From Strigops habroptila (taxonomy: Eukaryota; Chordata; Aves; Psittaciformes; Psittacidae): 64,000 bases of DNA. Below are positions 27,485 through 40,255 of this stretch, in pieces (the stretch's first letter is position 1; the number at the start of each line of letters is the position of its first letter). The DNA is taken from positions 51,428,576-51,492,575 of the forward strand of contig NC_044282.2 in NCBI RefSeq assembly GCF_004027225.2, given 5' to 3'. The position numbers and the translations under genes were made by a program. Below the pieces are notes generated by a model that searched no databases, was not told the DNA's origin, and saw only the letters and a list, made by a program, of their open reading frames with translations.

Positions 27485-30400
27485 CTTCTGCAGCAGGTGA
27501 ATGCAGCAATTCTTCACTTGACAGCATTGAAATACAACATTCCTCAGATATTTTTTGGTCTTCATTTTCATTTGATATCTTTTTATTTAATGAACTTTCA
27601 TTAGTGTCAGTTACATTTTGCCTTTCTATAGCACTACAGATTGTAGGAGAAATACACCTTTTCTTTTGAGAAACACTTGTCACTTTTTCATCTATCCCCT
27701 CAGAACTATTTAATTCACAATAATTGTTGCGTGAGTTTGTTTCCAAACTACATAAATTGTTTTCATTTCCCTTGCTAATTTCATGAAACATATGTAGCTC
27801 TTCTAGCACTAAATCAAATTTTCTCTTCAGTTCAAATTCATATGTGATTTTATTTTCTAAACGTAAATACTGATCTTTTACATCTTCAAGACATCCATTG
27901 TTCATTACAGATAAATGCATTTTTAATTTCTCTTCTGCAGCAATGAATGTTTTAGCTTCATCTGCTGAATATGAAATAATCAAGTTATTCATTACAGTCT
28001 CACATTGACTTTCATTAGTTACATGCATTTGTTCATCGTTTATCTTCTCCTGTTCTTTTACATATTCAAGATGTTGTTCCAAAGTTGCTAGCTCCGAACT
28101 GGCTGTTTCCTTTGTCTGTGTATGCCCTTGCAAAGAAAACTGCATCATTTCTTTAGCCTGTAATGGCAAGTGTGTATCTGCCATGGCAGGACTTCCTGTG
28201 GTTGGATATTGAATAGCAGCAGGATTTTTTTCACTTTGTTTTTGTTTGTCTGAACTTGAGGAACTCCCACAGAGTCCATCTTCACTTACTACTCTGTCTT
28301 TATTGACAAAAGAGCTGCTGTCTAATGGCAAAGTGACAGACTGATAAACATTTGAGGAACTAGGAAACAAATTTTCAAAATTTAAGTAAGTATTTTGGTT
28401 TTCCACTTTTTCTTCTTTATTTGTTAAATGTGTGCTATATGTATCTATTTGTCTGCAATATTCAGGTTGGTTATCTTGTAACAAGAGAGAATGACAGTTT
28501 TCCATAGCTGTTTTTGGCTGCTCAGGTAGAATTAAGACATCATTTGATTTAGTGGGCAAATTATGAACCTCTTCTGAACTGGTGACTGCATTTTCTTCAG
28601 ACAATCCTTTTTTGGCAGAATTGTCATGGTTTACAACTAGGATCTGGTCAAAGTCTTCAGAATCAGTAGTAAGGGGAATTTTTTCATACATGTCAAATAT
28701 AGAGAAAGATTTTTTTGAAAGAAAATTATGAGAACTTATTTGCAACTCTTTTGACTTAACACATTCTTTTCTATCAGTATTTATATAACCAGAAGTACCT
28801 AAGTATTTTTTCATACTGTACATGACTTCATCTGTGACTTCACTTGCAGATGTTATGCCAGTTCTATACCCAGTTTTTCCATGTTTCTTAGCTTCACATA
28901 GAGCAAAAGGGAAAGCTTTAAATATTTCCCCATGAAAAGAACTATTAAACACTTCACTTGGTTTCTTCTCCTGCTTTACTGTAGTTACTGATATTTCCTG
29001 ATTTGCACATTTACTATTTACCTTTTCAAATTTCACTTGTGAGTGGGCAGGAAAGCAACTCCAAAATCTAAGATTTGCTCCTATCAGATACTGTACTTTT
29101 GTGATATTGCAGCAATACCTCTTGTCGAGTGAAGAACAATCAAAAGCACCCTGCAACAAGATTATGCATTTAGCAACTAAAATTTGCTTTTTCATACCAT
29201 TTTTGTGACTGACTGACCTCAAATAGGTGCTAAATCCTTCACTCCCCCTGGGTAAGAGGTGGTGCTTTCTGACATGTCTTCTCTTATATAATCCACTTTT
29301 TTGGTCATGAAAGAGTGTTCCTTGTTTTAGGATGGTGAACTCTTGTTCACCTAAAGATGTAGAAAAATGTCTTCTCTGGCATTCATTGTGAAAGGCAAAA
29401 CCAACACTTTCCACAAATTTGGAACTTACAAAGCCTGGGTAAGTTTCATTTTTTTTATAAAATTCTGTGGTTTGCCTCAATGTATTATCTGTGCATGAGT
29501 TTAACTGATCTTGCTTTCTCTCACATAAAGGGTGTTTCTTCACTTGCACAGACTTTCCTTCAGTTGCCAATGAAGTATTTCTGCCATTGAGAAAGGAAGC
29601 AAGAGTTGCCTTTAGCAGCTCAATCTTCAAACGTTTTGAAATAATAGCCAGCAAACAAATGTGTATTTTATTATTGTGGTTCCTATCTATATTGCTTTTT
29701 ACTAACTCTTGAGCATCCCACTGCTCGTTCAATGTTTTATAAAAACGAAACTCATGTATAACACTGTAATCCTGACACATGGGCATATCTTTGTATGGAG
29801 ATTCAGGCCATGTCCTGACCCATCCAAACAACATGTTTTGAAACAAAAGCTTCGATTTGAACATTTCCTTTCCCCTAAATATATTGCAATTCACTTTTGT
29901 AACCGGAAAATTCTGTGCAATAATGTGAGGACAATTCCTTTCAAATATGATGGTTTTAGTAAAGTGTCTTTTGAAATCAAGTATTTCTTTCGTAGAGAGT
30001 CGTGATTCTGCTTCATACAAACTAACATCAGTGTTGGAATTATGCCCACCACAGTTTATGTCCAACTTACTTTTCTCTAACACTTCTGTTATTACTGGAA
30101 TACTTGTCTGTATATGATGAAATGTTCCCTCATTCTCATTACTGCTCTTCCTCCCCGTTCTTTTCAAAAGATCATTACCACTGACGCATTTCTCATTCTG
30201 AACATTTCTAGCACTAATGTAAAGGTGAATCTTTGACTTCTGGTCATCATCACCTTCTGAATTCTCCAGCATTTGATCTTTGAAATCAATTTCAGCAAAT
30301 ATCTGATTACATTCAATGTCAGTGCCGTTGCCACTGAAGTAAGTTACAGAGACTTTTCCTCCTTCTGCCAAAGGACTGTGCCCTTGTTTGCTAATTGGTG

Positions 30401-31484
30401 GGCAATTATTTTCTCTAAGTTCAGAACCAACAGTTGAAACTTTTACACTTCTATCATTTTGCAGTTCTTGTTTCCCTCTCTCAGGTATTTTTTGCACACT
30501 GTGTATCCGTTTAGACTGCACCAAAGATGGTTGGCCTTGACAATTCTTCCAGTCTGCCTCCTTCAAGTGAGTTGATGTCATTTCACTATTTTTTTTATTC
30601 AAAATGCTAGGAAGTTGAAAATTGGGCATTTCCAGTGGCTGCATACTTTTAAAGGGCTTTACTGTTGGAATGGTATATGATGAGCTATTTTTTTCTTTAC
30701 TATCTCTTTCTGCAGTAGTTTCATTATCGCTGCTGGAATAATTTTTATCTTCTATAGCACATACTTTTTTCAGAAAATTATTTTTCTGATGTTTTATGTG
30801 TGAAAACATGGAACTGGTACCACATAAAAATGGAATTTGCAGAAGCTGGTATTGTTTCCACTTTTCATCTGAGACAGACTTATGATTTAACAATTCCATC
30901 TGAAATGAGTCTCTGTTTAAGGATGTAACTGAAGAATTTTGTTTGAGTTCATTTTCACCATTTCTTTTATTGTTCTGTCCTATACTGGTGTTCCGCTGCA
31001 CTTGAGGTGGATTTAGTACCTGTAGATTTTTACAAGTGTTGGCATCACTGAGCAACTCTGCTTTGAGAAGCTGTCCATGCACATTCAATGAAATGACATC
31101 TTCTGTAGTACTTTGGTTTTCATTCTCAGGACGCCATTTTTTACTGGACAGCTTATTTTCTGATACGCTACATGGCAACATTTCATTATTACAAATTTGA
31201 AAATGGACAAAATCTCTCATACAAGTTTTTCTTGCTGTGTCACAACTTTGCTTTTGTAATGCCCAGTTGTTTTGTCTTTCCAATAAATATATATGTTCAC
31301 GTGGTGATGTCTGGTATCTGTTCACGCAGTGCGTGCTTAGCTCTAGCTTTTGCTGCTCCTCTTTCTCTGTGCTTTTTTGATTACTTTCTATTTTAATTCT
31401 CTTTGGGGATAGGTAGCATTCGGTTTCATCTGATGATGCAGAAAAAAATCTTTCAGAACATGTATTTTCCATGCTCACAAACAT
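27485..31484 (-). CDS. RAD51AP2: RAD51-associated protein 2, first coding exon (large)
   Basis: RAD51AP2 is a vertebrate meiotic protein that binds the RAD51 recombinase through its C-terminus. This exon is open for 1,333 codons plus one base. Recognition rests on blocks that match mammalian RAD51AP2: FELKRKFDLVLEEL-MFHEIS near residues 1215-1240, MYEKIPL near 930, and an N-terminal S-KR-K-E patch near residue 27. Most of the rest is Ser/Asn/Lys/Glu-rich, low in hydrophobic cores and probably disordered, with helical or coiled-coil-like stretches near 1140-1270. The exon stops at GAAG|GTAAGC (donor GT at 27484-27483); the frame stays open about 24 more codons into the intron, so a naive ORF call is too long. 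An in-frame TAG lies four codons before the first ATG, inside the same exon. The ATG at 31484 has a poor context (T at -3), whereas the fifth codon, ATG at 31472, has A at -3 and G at +4 and may be the true start. An acceptor-like TTTTCAG at 31514 implies an upstream non-coding exon. Confidence 0.93.
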
Positions 31485-31512
31485 AAGGAAGTTCTACACT
31501 TGCTGATACAGT

Positions 31513-31514
31513 CC
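31513..31514 (-). other. RAD51AP2: Splice acceptor before RAD51AP2 start codon
   Basis: Minus-strand reading gives TTTCTTTAATTTTCAG then GACTG, a good pyrimidine tract and AG about 30 bases before the first ATG. With an in-frame TAG between it and the ATG, it suggests a 5' non-coding exon further upstream, probably in the CpG island at 32.7-33.2 kb. In the island the minus strand offers a possible donor, GCTCT|GTGAGG near 33,046, which I could not confirm. Confidence 0.5.
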
Positions 31515-32699
31515 TGAAAATTAAAGAAATGTGAAAGTATTAGGCATAAATGATCTTGTAATGAATTCCAAATGTACAGGACACAAAGTCAGTAATTCTA
31601 TCATCTACCCGTTATCCCATAGATATTTGTTCTGTATACATTCCAGGCCTGAGAAAAAAGCAGGATCACTGAAGAACATTTAAAACCAAGATCTAGAGTT
31701 TAAGATAGTAGTAATTTACTAAATTTGCAGAGTTATGCAAAATTAAAGGGGGTGATAATTTCACTGTGTTAACAAGTTAAAGAGATTTATTGCATTTCTC
31801 ATGCAGTTGTCACACTGCATTTTTGCCAAAAATGAACCCTGTGAACAAATATCAAGAAAATAATGCCCACTGATGCACTCTTCAGGATATGGGGAGTGGA
31901 CCCTTGTTAAAAGCTGAAAGAAATTGCCAGTCTTGTCTTCACAGTGTGATAATTTGTAATGTGGAACTGGAGGCAAGTTTATCAGAAGACCCCAGGTATG
32001 ACAAAACACTGTATCAGGTTGTATCCCCATATACAAAGAAACAGTGCTGTCTCAGGCACAGATCTAGATTGTTAAATGTACTGGTGCTCCTGATGCTGAA
32101 GTGCATGTCTCTTTAAGTCAAGTGCACTCAGCAGTTCCATTTAAAAACTGATCTACCTAGTGTGTGGAATATAATTTGAGCAAAATGAGATTTCATCAAC
32201 TGAGGGAATTTATTGTACTTGCAGCAGACTGGTTCACCACTATGTCTGAACAACCCAGTCACCGTGCAGAGTTGACCTCAGAGAGCCAACAGGAAGGCGC
32301 TCAAAACGTTTCATGAAGTATGTAATTGACAGAGTTAACTTGTTAACCAGGACTGCATGATTAACGAAACAAGTGGCATTCCTAATTTGACAGATTTACT
32401 TCTGTAAGAGCACGGGAAAATCCATTTTGGCAAGAAACACTCCTGCGACTGTGGGATATAGTTGTGAAGTCCACAGAGTGATGAATCCCCAGGCTTCTGG
32501 GGTTTTCGCCTCCCTCCCCCTTGCTGCAGATGACAGGACCATTCTGTCCCGCCCCTGAGGTGGTTCCCCTCTCTGGCAGACAGCAACCCTGCTCCCTCCT
32601 CTTTGAATTAAGTAAGTTTTACCAGGAGGGAAGCCATCTCTCCCTGCTGGTTTGTATACCCTTTTGTAAGCTTTTCTTTTAAAGGGACTTTTTTTCCCT

Positions 32700-33200
32700 C
32701 CCCGCAGCGGAGTGGCTTCTCTCTCAGAGCCCCGACCCGCCCTGAGGTACCTCCCCTCGCTGCATCCCCCAGGGGCGCAGGGGTCCCCTTCAGCCCAGCT
32801 GCCCGCCCTCTCTGGGGGCTGCCTCCTCCCAGGGCTCGTCCCGCCCGGCACCTCGCTGCCCCCGAGAGGGGCCCTTTCGTTTGGAAACCCTAAACAAGGT
32901 TCACGCCTCCTACCGACCTCAGGGCCATCCGCCCAACCCGCCGCCCCGGGTGCCCCACGGCGGGAAGAGCCCCGGTGGCGGGACGAACCCCTCCACCGCC
33001 CCGCCCCGCCCCGCCCCGCCCCGCCCCGGCCTGGCCGCAGCACCTCACAGAGCGCCGCGGCATCTCAGCGCCGATGTGTCCCTCCGCCAGAAAGGAAAGA
33101 GGCCGGTAGCTTCTCCTCGAGCCTACTGGGATTTTTGTGCCAAAAGCTGCAAGCTGAGGCGGATGGCTGCCAAGACGCTGTAGAAACTGCACTGTGGTTG
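32700..33200 (-). promoter_or_regulatory. CpG island, probable RAD51AP2 promoter
   Basis: This is an abrupt G+C- and CpG-rich block in A/T-rich surroundings, 1.2-1.7 kb upstream of the RAD51AP2 start codon. It has six tandem CCGCC units at 32,996-33,025, which read GGGGCGGGGC (Sp1-type GC boxes) on the minus strand. No TATA box was seen. Long open frames cross it on both strands, but they look like the by-product of G+C richness (Pro/Gly/Arg-rich, no known domain). Position supports a TATA-less promoter for RAD51AP2. The strand of transcription is inferred, and the island could be bidirectional. Confidence 0.6.
32996..33029. repeat. Tandem CCGCC / GC-box repeat
   Basis: Six back-to-back CCGCC units followed by CCGG. 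Each junction creates a CCGCCC / GGGCGG Sp1-family core, so the array is both a 5-bp microsatellite and a cluster of potential binding sites. Confidence 0.85.
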
Positions 33201-33424
33201 GAAAATCCCTTCATTGGTGCCTGAGGAATGAGAGTCACCAACTAGAGCCAAGCAACCTGCCACCAATTATTTCTACAGTTATTATTATTTTCCAAATTGC
33301 ATAACTCCAAAAGCAGGAGATCCCACATGTGCAAACACTCATGTCCACAGCCCTTCTCTTCCATCCTCTTCTGTTGAACACACAGCAGAAAAGACATTGC
33401 TTCCCTTGATTCCAGAATCTAAGG

Positions 33425-33752
33425 GTGCCTGCAAGTATGCGAGAGAGGGACTTTTCATCAGGGACTGTAGCCATAGAGCAAGGGGTAGGACACAGGAAAA
33501 TGGCTTCAAACTGAAAGAGGATAGATTTAGGTTAGACATAAGGAAGAAATTCTTTACTGCGAGGGTGGTGAGGCACTGGCACAGGTTGCCCAGAGAAGCT
33601 GTCGCTGCCCCATCCCTGGAAGTGTTCAAGGCCAGGTTGGACGGGGCTTGGAGCAACCCGGTCTAGTGGAAGGTGTCCCTGCCCATGGCAGGAGGTTGGA
33701 ACTAGATGAGCTTTAATGTCCTTTCCAGCCCAAACAATCCTATGATTCTAGG
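33425..33752 (+). mobile_element. CR1 3' fragment, sense
   Basis: It carries the last ~70 ORF2 codons in open frame ([19 protein letters not shown]...RHWHRLPREAV) and the tail CCTATGATTCTAGGA, then a long T-rich tract. It sits ~200 bases beyond the RAD51AP2-side CpG island. Confidence 0.92.
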
Positions 33753-33810
33753 ATTTTTTTTTTTTTTTTTAATCTTTTTTTTTTTCTGGTCTTTTTTTTT
33801 TTTTTTCCTT
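33750..33810. repeat. T-rich tract after CR1 tail
   Basis: Three T runs of about 14-20 bases separated by AATC and CTGGTC, directly after the CR1 ending at 33,752. Confidence 0.9.
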
Positions 33811-36800
33811 CACAGTCACAAGCGTTGATTCAGCCAAGGACTTTATTCCAGAAATAACAAGTATTCATACAGCTATGTGCTTTTGAAATAGGTGTTTCCT
33901 TTTCAACCACTGAAATTTCATGTCCAAACGGTTCTTTTTTTTGAAGTTTGCACTAAACCAGCAGGTTGCTTTAGTACCGTTAAGGATTGGCTATAAAAAT
34001 AGAAACATCCTTAGGGCCTGTGGCTGCAAATATATTTTTTTAAAGGTTTATCATCCATACTACTGTGAACAAATCCACTGAAGCCCAGCAGATCCGTTGT
34101 TCCTGGTAGTAAACGTTACATGCAGGAACTGTGTAGAACTAAGCCTTAAAATGCCTTTCTCTTCAATATTTCTGCTTTTGTACGTAAATCTGGCTAATAA
34201 CTGCCTTCTAATACTTAAGAAATGTTACTAATTGAATTAATCTTTATTTAACAAGGTACGGTTCCTGTCTGTTTTTAAACAACAAACAGTCTGACTGAAA
34301 TCAATTAGATTACATTCACATTTTAAAATAGTTAAAATACCATATGGAATGAAGGTCATAATATAAACTAGAAATAGGATTTTTAGGAATGTAAGAGAGA
34401 TGCACCCTGACACTTATGTTTGATACTCTTCTGCATTGGAATAGCATCTAGGAAGCATTCCTGGAAGACAAATTACTGTATTTTTTCTGAAGTGGAAATG
34501 CCGCAGTGTTCACAACTGTTTCTAATGTCTTCTGAGTAGAATATTCCCCCATTTGCCTGACAGTGGGAAGTCCCTTAGTATGCATGGTAGGTTGCAAGTA
34601 AATAGGAGTCAGTTTAAAATTACTCATGTCTTTGAACAGTGAAAACAACCAGAATTAAATGAAAAATAAAGAAAACTGCCTTTTTCTTGCATCTACACAG
34701 CTATAGATCAAGATTGTTTATTAAACCCTGCCCAGTTGTTTCACATCTATGGTTTACTTTGTTGTTAATAACTTAGATACCTAGCATATGGTGACAGACT
34801 TCCACTGAAGCATATCCTGTATGCTCTGCACTTTTCAATTTGCAACTCATGAAAAAAATATACTACTTGTTTACTGATAATACAAAATTAATATAGCATA
34901 TTTCTACTAATGGAGTGGAAAAAAGACATAATTGCTTTCCTGCTACTCAGTTCCATAATATTTTAACAGGATACAAACACCACATTTTTGTTGTAGAATT
35001 TTGGTAATTTCAATCTTTCACTTTCTTTCAAATGGTTACATCTCCACCACACTTATCAGTTATATATTATTTTATAATGCAGGTTGACAAAAAGTGGGTT
35101 GTAGAGCAGCTTTTTGACAAAGTCAGCAAAGAAATTTTGGGTTCTAATTGAGTAAGCAGTTCTCAGAAATACTCCTGCACTTATTTAAGTCTCTTACAAA
35201 AAGTTCTGTAGCTCTCATTCTTTTTTATTTTTTTATTTTTTTTTAAACTCGAAAAGAAAAACATTGAAAAATATTAAAACAGAAAGGTCAGGAATAAATA
35301 TTAGGAAATTAAGTTAAATATCAACAAAGACAGCACCAAAAATAATTATGCTAAAATATGACAATCTTGATTGGTCAAGTGAAACAGTGCAATTTGGCTC
35401 AAGTGCTTTATTTCAATTTAGCCTTGTCCTTACAATTCATTGTAAGTGAACTGCCTTTTTAGAACATGAAATTTCAAGACTGAAAGACTGTTGTAATCTA
35501 TCATGTTTCTGTCATGAACTGTAATGCTAAAAACTTTCCAGTCTGAAAGTAGCTCACCTTGTAACACTGATGCATCAAAGGTCGGAACTAAGATTCCAAA
35601 GGGAATTGACTGCTCTACGAGGAAAAGATTCATTTTGATACCTGTCTGATGAGCACAATATTGGTCATTAATGTTCTTAAGACTGTATTTTACGAATCAC
35701 CTTTTTCTAGTCGTCTTACTGTCACATGTCATACAATCACTTCATCATTAAAAGTATTCATTAAAAAGTTGGTGTGTGAAAATGCTTCCTATACTTTTGA
35801 TCACAACTGCTGTATCTGTGGCTCTAATTCATATTCTTCCTATCCATCCATGTTTGGAAATACCTTAAATAAAAAACTTAGTCCTTCCTTCTGCTCTAGA
35901 GCAATTCATATTTTCTGCTCTAACTGTTAAGCTTGCTAAACTTTCTTATATAATAAAAATAGAACTTCAACTTTACCCAATGTACTTTAAATCACAAGGA
36001 AGCTAATGTCTCTCTGTATGCATTGCATATATTAATTCCATATTCTCAGCAGCGTGTCCATACTGACTAAAAAAGAAAGCATCATGTAGGAGGTACACTA
36101 TGTTGCTGTCAGCTTCCATGTGTGTGCAAGCAACAGTCCTAGTGCGATTTAGTGATGTGTTGGTCCTTCAAAGCTGGACCTGGAATAAAACTGTCCTGAA
36201 AATCACAGTCCTTGAAAAGTTTTTGAGGACAAGTTTACGAACTGCTCAGTGGCATTTCTTGAGATGCCATTATTTTTATATTTCCTCCCACTTTTTATTT
36301 TTTCTTTTTGTTTCTGCCATTATAAATGATGACAGCTCTTTCATGACCAACACAAAGTCCTCAGAAAAGAAGGAAGCTTTTCCAAAAAAACTTTTTTTTT
36401 TTTCTCTTGAAGCCTCATACAGATCTAAATTGAAAGGAAAATACTGCTGTAAAACAAGGGGAACAAAGTGTATGAAGATCCACTGTGAGACATCCAGAAA
36501 GCATTGTATTTAAGAGTAATAGAGAAATGCAAGACAAAGCCCCTCTTTAGCTCTTGGGAAAAGGAGTGCATCTGACACATATCCTCCTCTGCCTGCACTG
36601 GTCTGTCACTGCTGCTTGACTGCCACGATAATGTCTTGAATTCTTTGAAAATAGTTCAGTGCTCTGATTTCCACTGGTAACAGACTCTTGTGTTGCTTTC
36701 AAAAGGAGTTCTTTTACATCTTGAGGGATATGAAAAGAACATCCTTAAGAGGCGTGTAAGAAATTAAGCCAGCCTTATTTAACTGTAGGGTGAACCATGC

Positions 36801-37378
36801 CTCTCTATGACCCCTCTATTTTAACCACTACAGTGAAGTCACTGCTTGACTGCCTCATGTCCTATGCATTTGACAGCTGTCACTTTGAATAAAAACTGCT
36901 GTTTATTGGACTTGATACTATGGACACATTCTCTTCCTGAGAGAAGATACACTGTTTCATCATACTGCTCCATTGCTGCAACTGGATCATTCTCTATTAT
37001 ATTAACTCCCTCTACAATCCCAAAGATGTTCTCATTTTCCAGCTGAAATACCATGTTTGCAGCTTAATTCCAAAACAGAAGTAGCAAAAAAGGCATTTTG
37101 TATACAGAACAGTAAACACAGAGATACAAAGGATCTTCATCCAATTTTATCTGCCACTATCCATCTTCTTCGTAAAGAGCAGTGAAAATAGTTCTGCCTG
37201 CCAGACAGTTCAAAAGCTCTTTGTTGAAAGTTGCTGCTGAATTCAGGTCACATGCATTTAAAGGCACTCGGAATGCAGTGTTCTTCTTTTCATGCTAGCA
37301 GAGCAATTAACTAAATCCATATGATCCCTAAGCCTCATTTACTTTTGCTCAAGATACTGCATAGAACATACAGGCTTG
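33811..37378. other. Gene-free stretch
   Basis: Nothing recognised. A plus-strand frame at 36,100-36,513 has no known motifs. Confidence 0.5.
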
Positions 37379-37562
37379 TTCATAGAGCCACAAACAAATT
37401 TAGGTTGGAAGGGACCCCTGGAGATCATCGCAATCACTCTGCTCAGAGCAGAGCCAGCTTTCGAATTGCATCTAACTCTAGTCCTTGATCGGGCTGCTCA
37501 GGGCTTTTCTAGCCAAGACCCAAATATCTCTAAGGCTGGAGATTCCTCGGTGCCTCTGGGGT
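37379..37562 (-). mobile_element. Older CR1 3' end, antisense
   Basis: TTCATAGAGCC...TTTAGGTTGGAAGGGACCCCTGGAGATCATC...CTGCTCAGAGCAG and ATATCTCTAAGGCTGGAGATTCC are the inverted 3' region of a CR1 subfamily different from the young copies here (GGGACCCCTGGAGATCATC type). Moderately decayed. Confidence 0.8.
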
Positions 37563-38679
37563 GCTTGCTACAAAAAGCTAGTTATAGCACTAAATTTTAA
37601 GCAATCCATCTTCCCTTTTCGAGTCTTTCTGTCTTCTTTTAGTCTCTGTGCTTACCACGTGTGGACTAACTAAACCATCTATGTGTAATACATGACTAAC
37701 GGGCATAGTGATTCACTTAGTCTTACAGTAGTATCTATTTCTGATAAAAAGCTAGTTAAGAATAACAGATTACGTTTAAATAAACAACTCTTCTTCTTTA
37801 AACACATCATGAAGTTACAAAATATTTACATATCCTGCTTTCCTCTTGAATAGTGTTTACAGCGAAGAGGTTACATTTCAGAGTCACATAGTAAAGCTAA
37901 GTGTTAGCCATATCTGCTTATCAGTAGTTTTTTATGTCCTTGGAAATAAGCCTTGTTAACAACAAACACAGCACCCCTTCTGCCATTACTAACTGGGTGT
38001 AGTGCAGAAGTTGCAGTTGGCTGCTCAGGCAGCTTCTCAGTCAAATGGAGCCATTTAAGAGGTGATAAATTATTGCAGAAACTCACAAGAAGTACTGTTT
38101 AAGTTGAGAAGTCCACAGTGTAAAAGCTAAGTCTGAGCTGCATACACATAACATTCTGCCAAAACATATAATCAAAGTGTAAAATACCCATGGGACAACT
38201 GCGAAGTTTCACAAGATAGTTTTCCTGTATAAGCAAAAGGACAACAAAATAGATACCCTAGTGCTTTAAGGCAATAAAACCAATGCAGATTACTGATTTT
38301 GCTTCCTGAACTTTCACACAGAAATATTTGGTAAGGTGCATGGTGTATCATTTCATTACAGTTTGGGGATGTATCAGAGGCAGGAAAATAACAAACTCTT
38401 CTAGTTCTCTTATCAGGGGAATTCTGAAGGTCTTGTTCTTCCCATCTAGCTGCTTAAAATGATCCAGATTCTAATGGATTATAATGCCTTTTCATTGGCA
38501 AGAACAGATGAAAATTGAGTGTGCAAGATGAAAGTGCCTTTTGAAGTGGAAAATTAACAACTGAAGTGCACTTTGAGTAGAGCGTATTTAGTTTACCTAT
38601 GGCCATCAAACTTCATATGAAAACAAAACGATGGGCTTGACAAAAGTTTTATTTGTTCTCTTTTATTTCTGAAAGACTT
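37563..38679. other. Gene-free stretch
   Basis: No recognised exon or repeat between an old CR1 end and the ancient LINE zone. Confidence 0.5.
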
Positions 38680-39065
38680 ATGCTGGGATCTATGATGCTT
38701 GACATACCCATAAATTACCTGGAAAACTATGTAAGATCGATCACAGTTATTGGAGGTACTCAAAGTTATAGCTGATAGTGAAGAATCCCAGAATCATCCT
38801 GCAATACTGAATGACTGCATAGTAAAACTATAGATAAATTTCATTATTGATAAATGAGAGCTAATATGTAGAAGAAAAATAACCCCAACTGTACACGTAC
38901 ATTTAGTATGTATTTACTAGCTATTACTACTCAGAAAAAAAGATATAGGGGAATTTGCAGACAGTCTCTGAAAACAGTAATTCAACATTCAATAGCAGTG
39001 AAAAAAAAGGAGAAAAAGTAACAAATTATTGGGAAAACACTACTTATATTGTACTTCTATAATCC
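38680..39065 (+). mobile_element. Ancient CR1-type LINE fragment, sense
   Basis: Heavily decayed RT-region sequence in order: GGGATCTATGATGCTTGACAT, ATAAATTACCTGGAAAA, AAATTTCATTATTGATAAATG, AATAACCCCAACTGTACA and CTATTACTACTCAG. The order and spacing follow the RT-to-C-terminal section of an old amniote CR1/L3-like family. No reading frame survives. I recognised it from remembered family patterns, so boundaries are rough. Confidence 0.6.
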
Positions 39066-39118
39066 ACAATATGTCCAAATCTTTAATAGTGAGTGGTACT
39101 CTGGTCGTTCCACCTGAA

Positions 39119-39160
39119 AACAAAAAAAATAAACCAAACCAACCAACCAACCAAAAAGAT
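39119..39160. repeat. CCAA/CAAA short tandem repeat
   Basis: AAACCAAACCAACCAACCAACCAAAAAG, a short A/C microsatellite between two ancient LINE pieces. Confidence 0.85.
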
Positions 39161-39344
39161 AGACCAGAACTGGAAAATGTAGAAAAAGCATGACCAGTGT
39201 GAAAAAAACTTTCATATGAGAAAAAACCCAAATATACAGAGACTTTTAATTGAAGAAAAGGAATGAGTAGTGGGAACGAGATATGAGTCTATAAAGTCAT
39301 CGGTAGCATAAAACAGGGCAAAAGAGAAGGACTATTCATAGAAA

Positions 39345-39957
39345 CTTCAGAGTGGCCATATTGGATCATACTCAGGTCACTTCAGTCCAGTGTCCTATCT
39401 GAGAGCAATGGAAAGCTCAGGCATGCTGTAAAGACAATAAGAATGGGATAAAACATATGCATCTCCTAAGTCTCAGTCTGCAACAATTTCTTGTTTGGTC
39501 ACTGTCTAGGTATCTGGGATTTCCATGGATTTCTATATTCACTAGATTTATTTCCAATGTCTCTTTAAATCCACTTAAACTTCTAGAACCCACAAAATTT
39601 AGGAACAAAGAATTTCACAGTTTAACTTCAATAATTTTAAATCCCTCTTTATTTATTTGGAACCAGTGCTCTGCTTTGATGCCTCCCTTTCTTGTGTTAA
39701 AAGACACAGTGAACACTCAATCCCTACATACCCCTGCCATGCTCTTCACGTTTCTCAGACCTCTATCACATCCTGATCACGCATCTGCTTTCCAGGTTGA
39801 AGAAGAATCTTAACTGGTTGATCTCACTGCAGAAGAAACTCCATTCCTCTGATCACCCTTGGTGCCCTTCTCTGAGCCGTTTTTAATTCCACCATATCCT
39901 CCATAAGATAAAGGATCAGAAGTGCATATACTGGTGAAGTTGGTTCACATATTTATG
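39345..39957 (-). mobile_element. Ancient CR1-type LINE, antisense, left half
   Basis: It opens with TGGCCATATTGGATCATACT...CCAGTGTCCTATCTGAGAG, the reverse complement of an old amniote CR1-like 3' end, and runs into GATCACCCTTGGTGCCCTTCTCTGAG...CCATATCCTCC, antisense to the 'gtgtccagaggagggccac' region. It is heavily mutated with no frame. It is cut by the young CR1 at 39,957 and resumes at 44,323. Confidence 0.65.
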
Positions 39958-40255
39958 AATTCAATTGCCGAGGTGAGTATTTCCAGAGAGGACGCCTTTA
40001 ACACCGGAGCGGGGGGAAGCACAGCGTCCCGGAGCCTCAGTTCGGAGCGGCAAGAGCGACCGAGGGAGCCTCAAGCCCTCGACAGGATTTGCCCAGGAGC
40101 CGGCAGCTCAGCTGACGCGAGCAGCTGACTCACAGGGGGCGGCGCCAGGAGTGACGGCACCAGCCCCCAGTGGGTAAAACCCATCCCAGGGAGCGCGAGC
40201 GACCAGGGCGTGGCGCGGCAGTTGGCGCAGGCAGGGCGAGCGGGCAGCGAGCGGG

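Noticed and set aside
32396-33224. Overlapping 170-215 codon frames on both strands at 32.4-33.2 kb
   Set aside because: Same G+C artefact within the small CpG island; no recognisable motif and both strands equally open.
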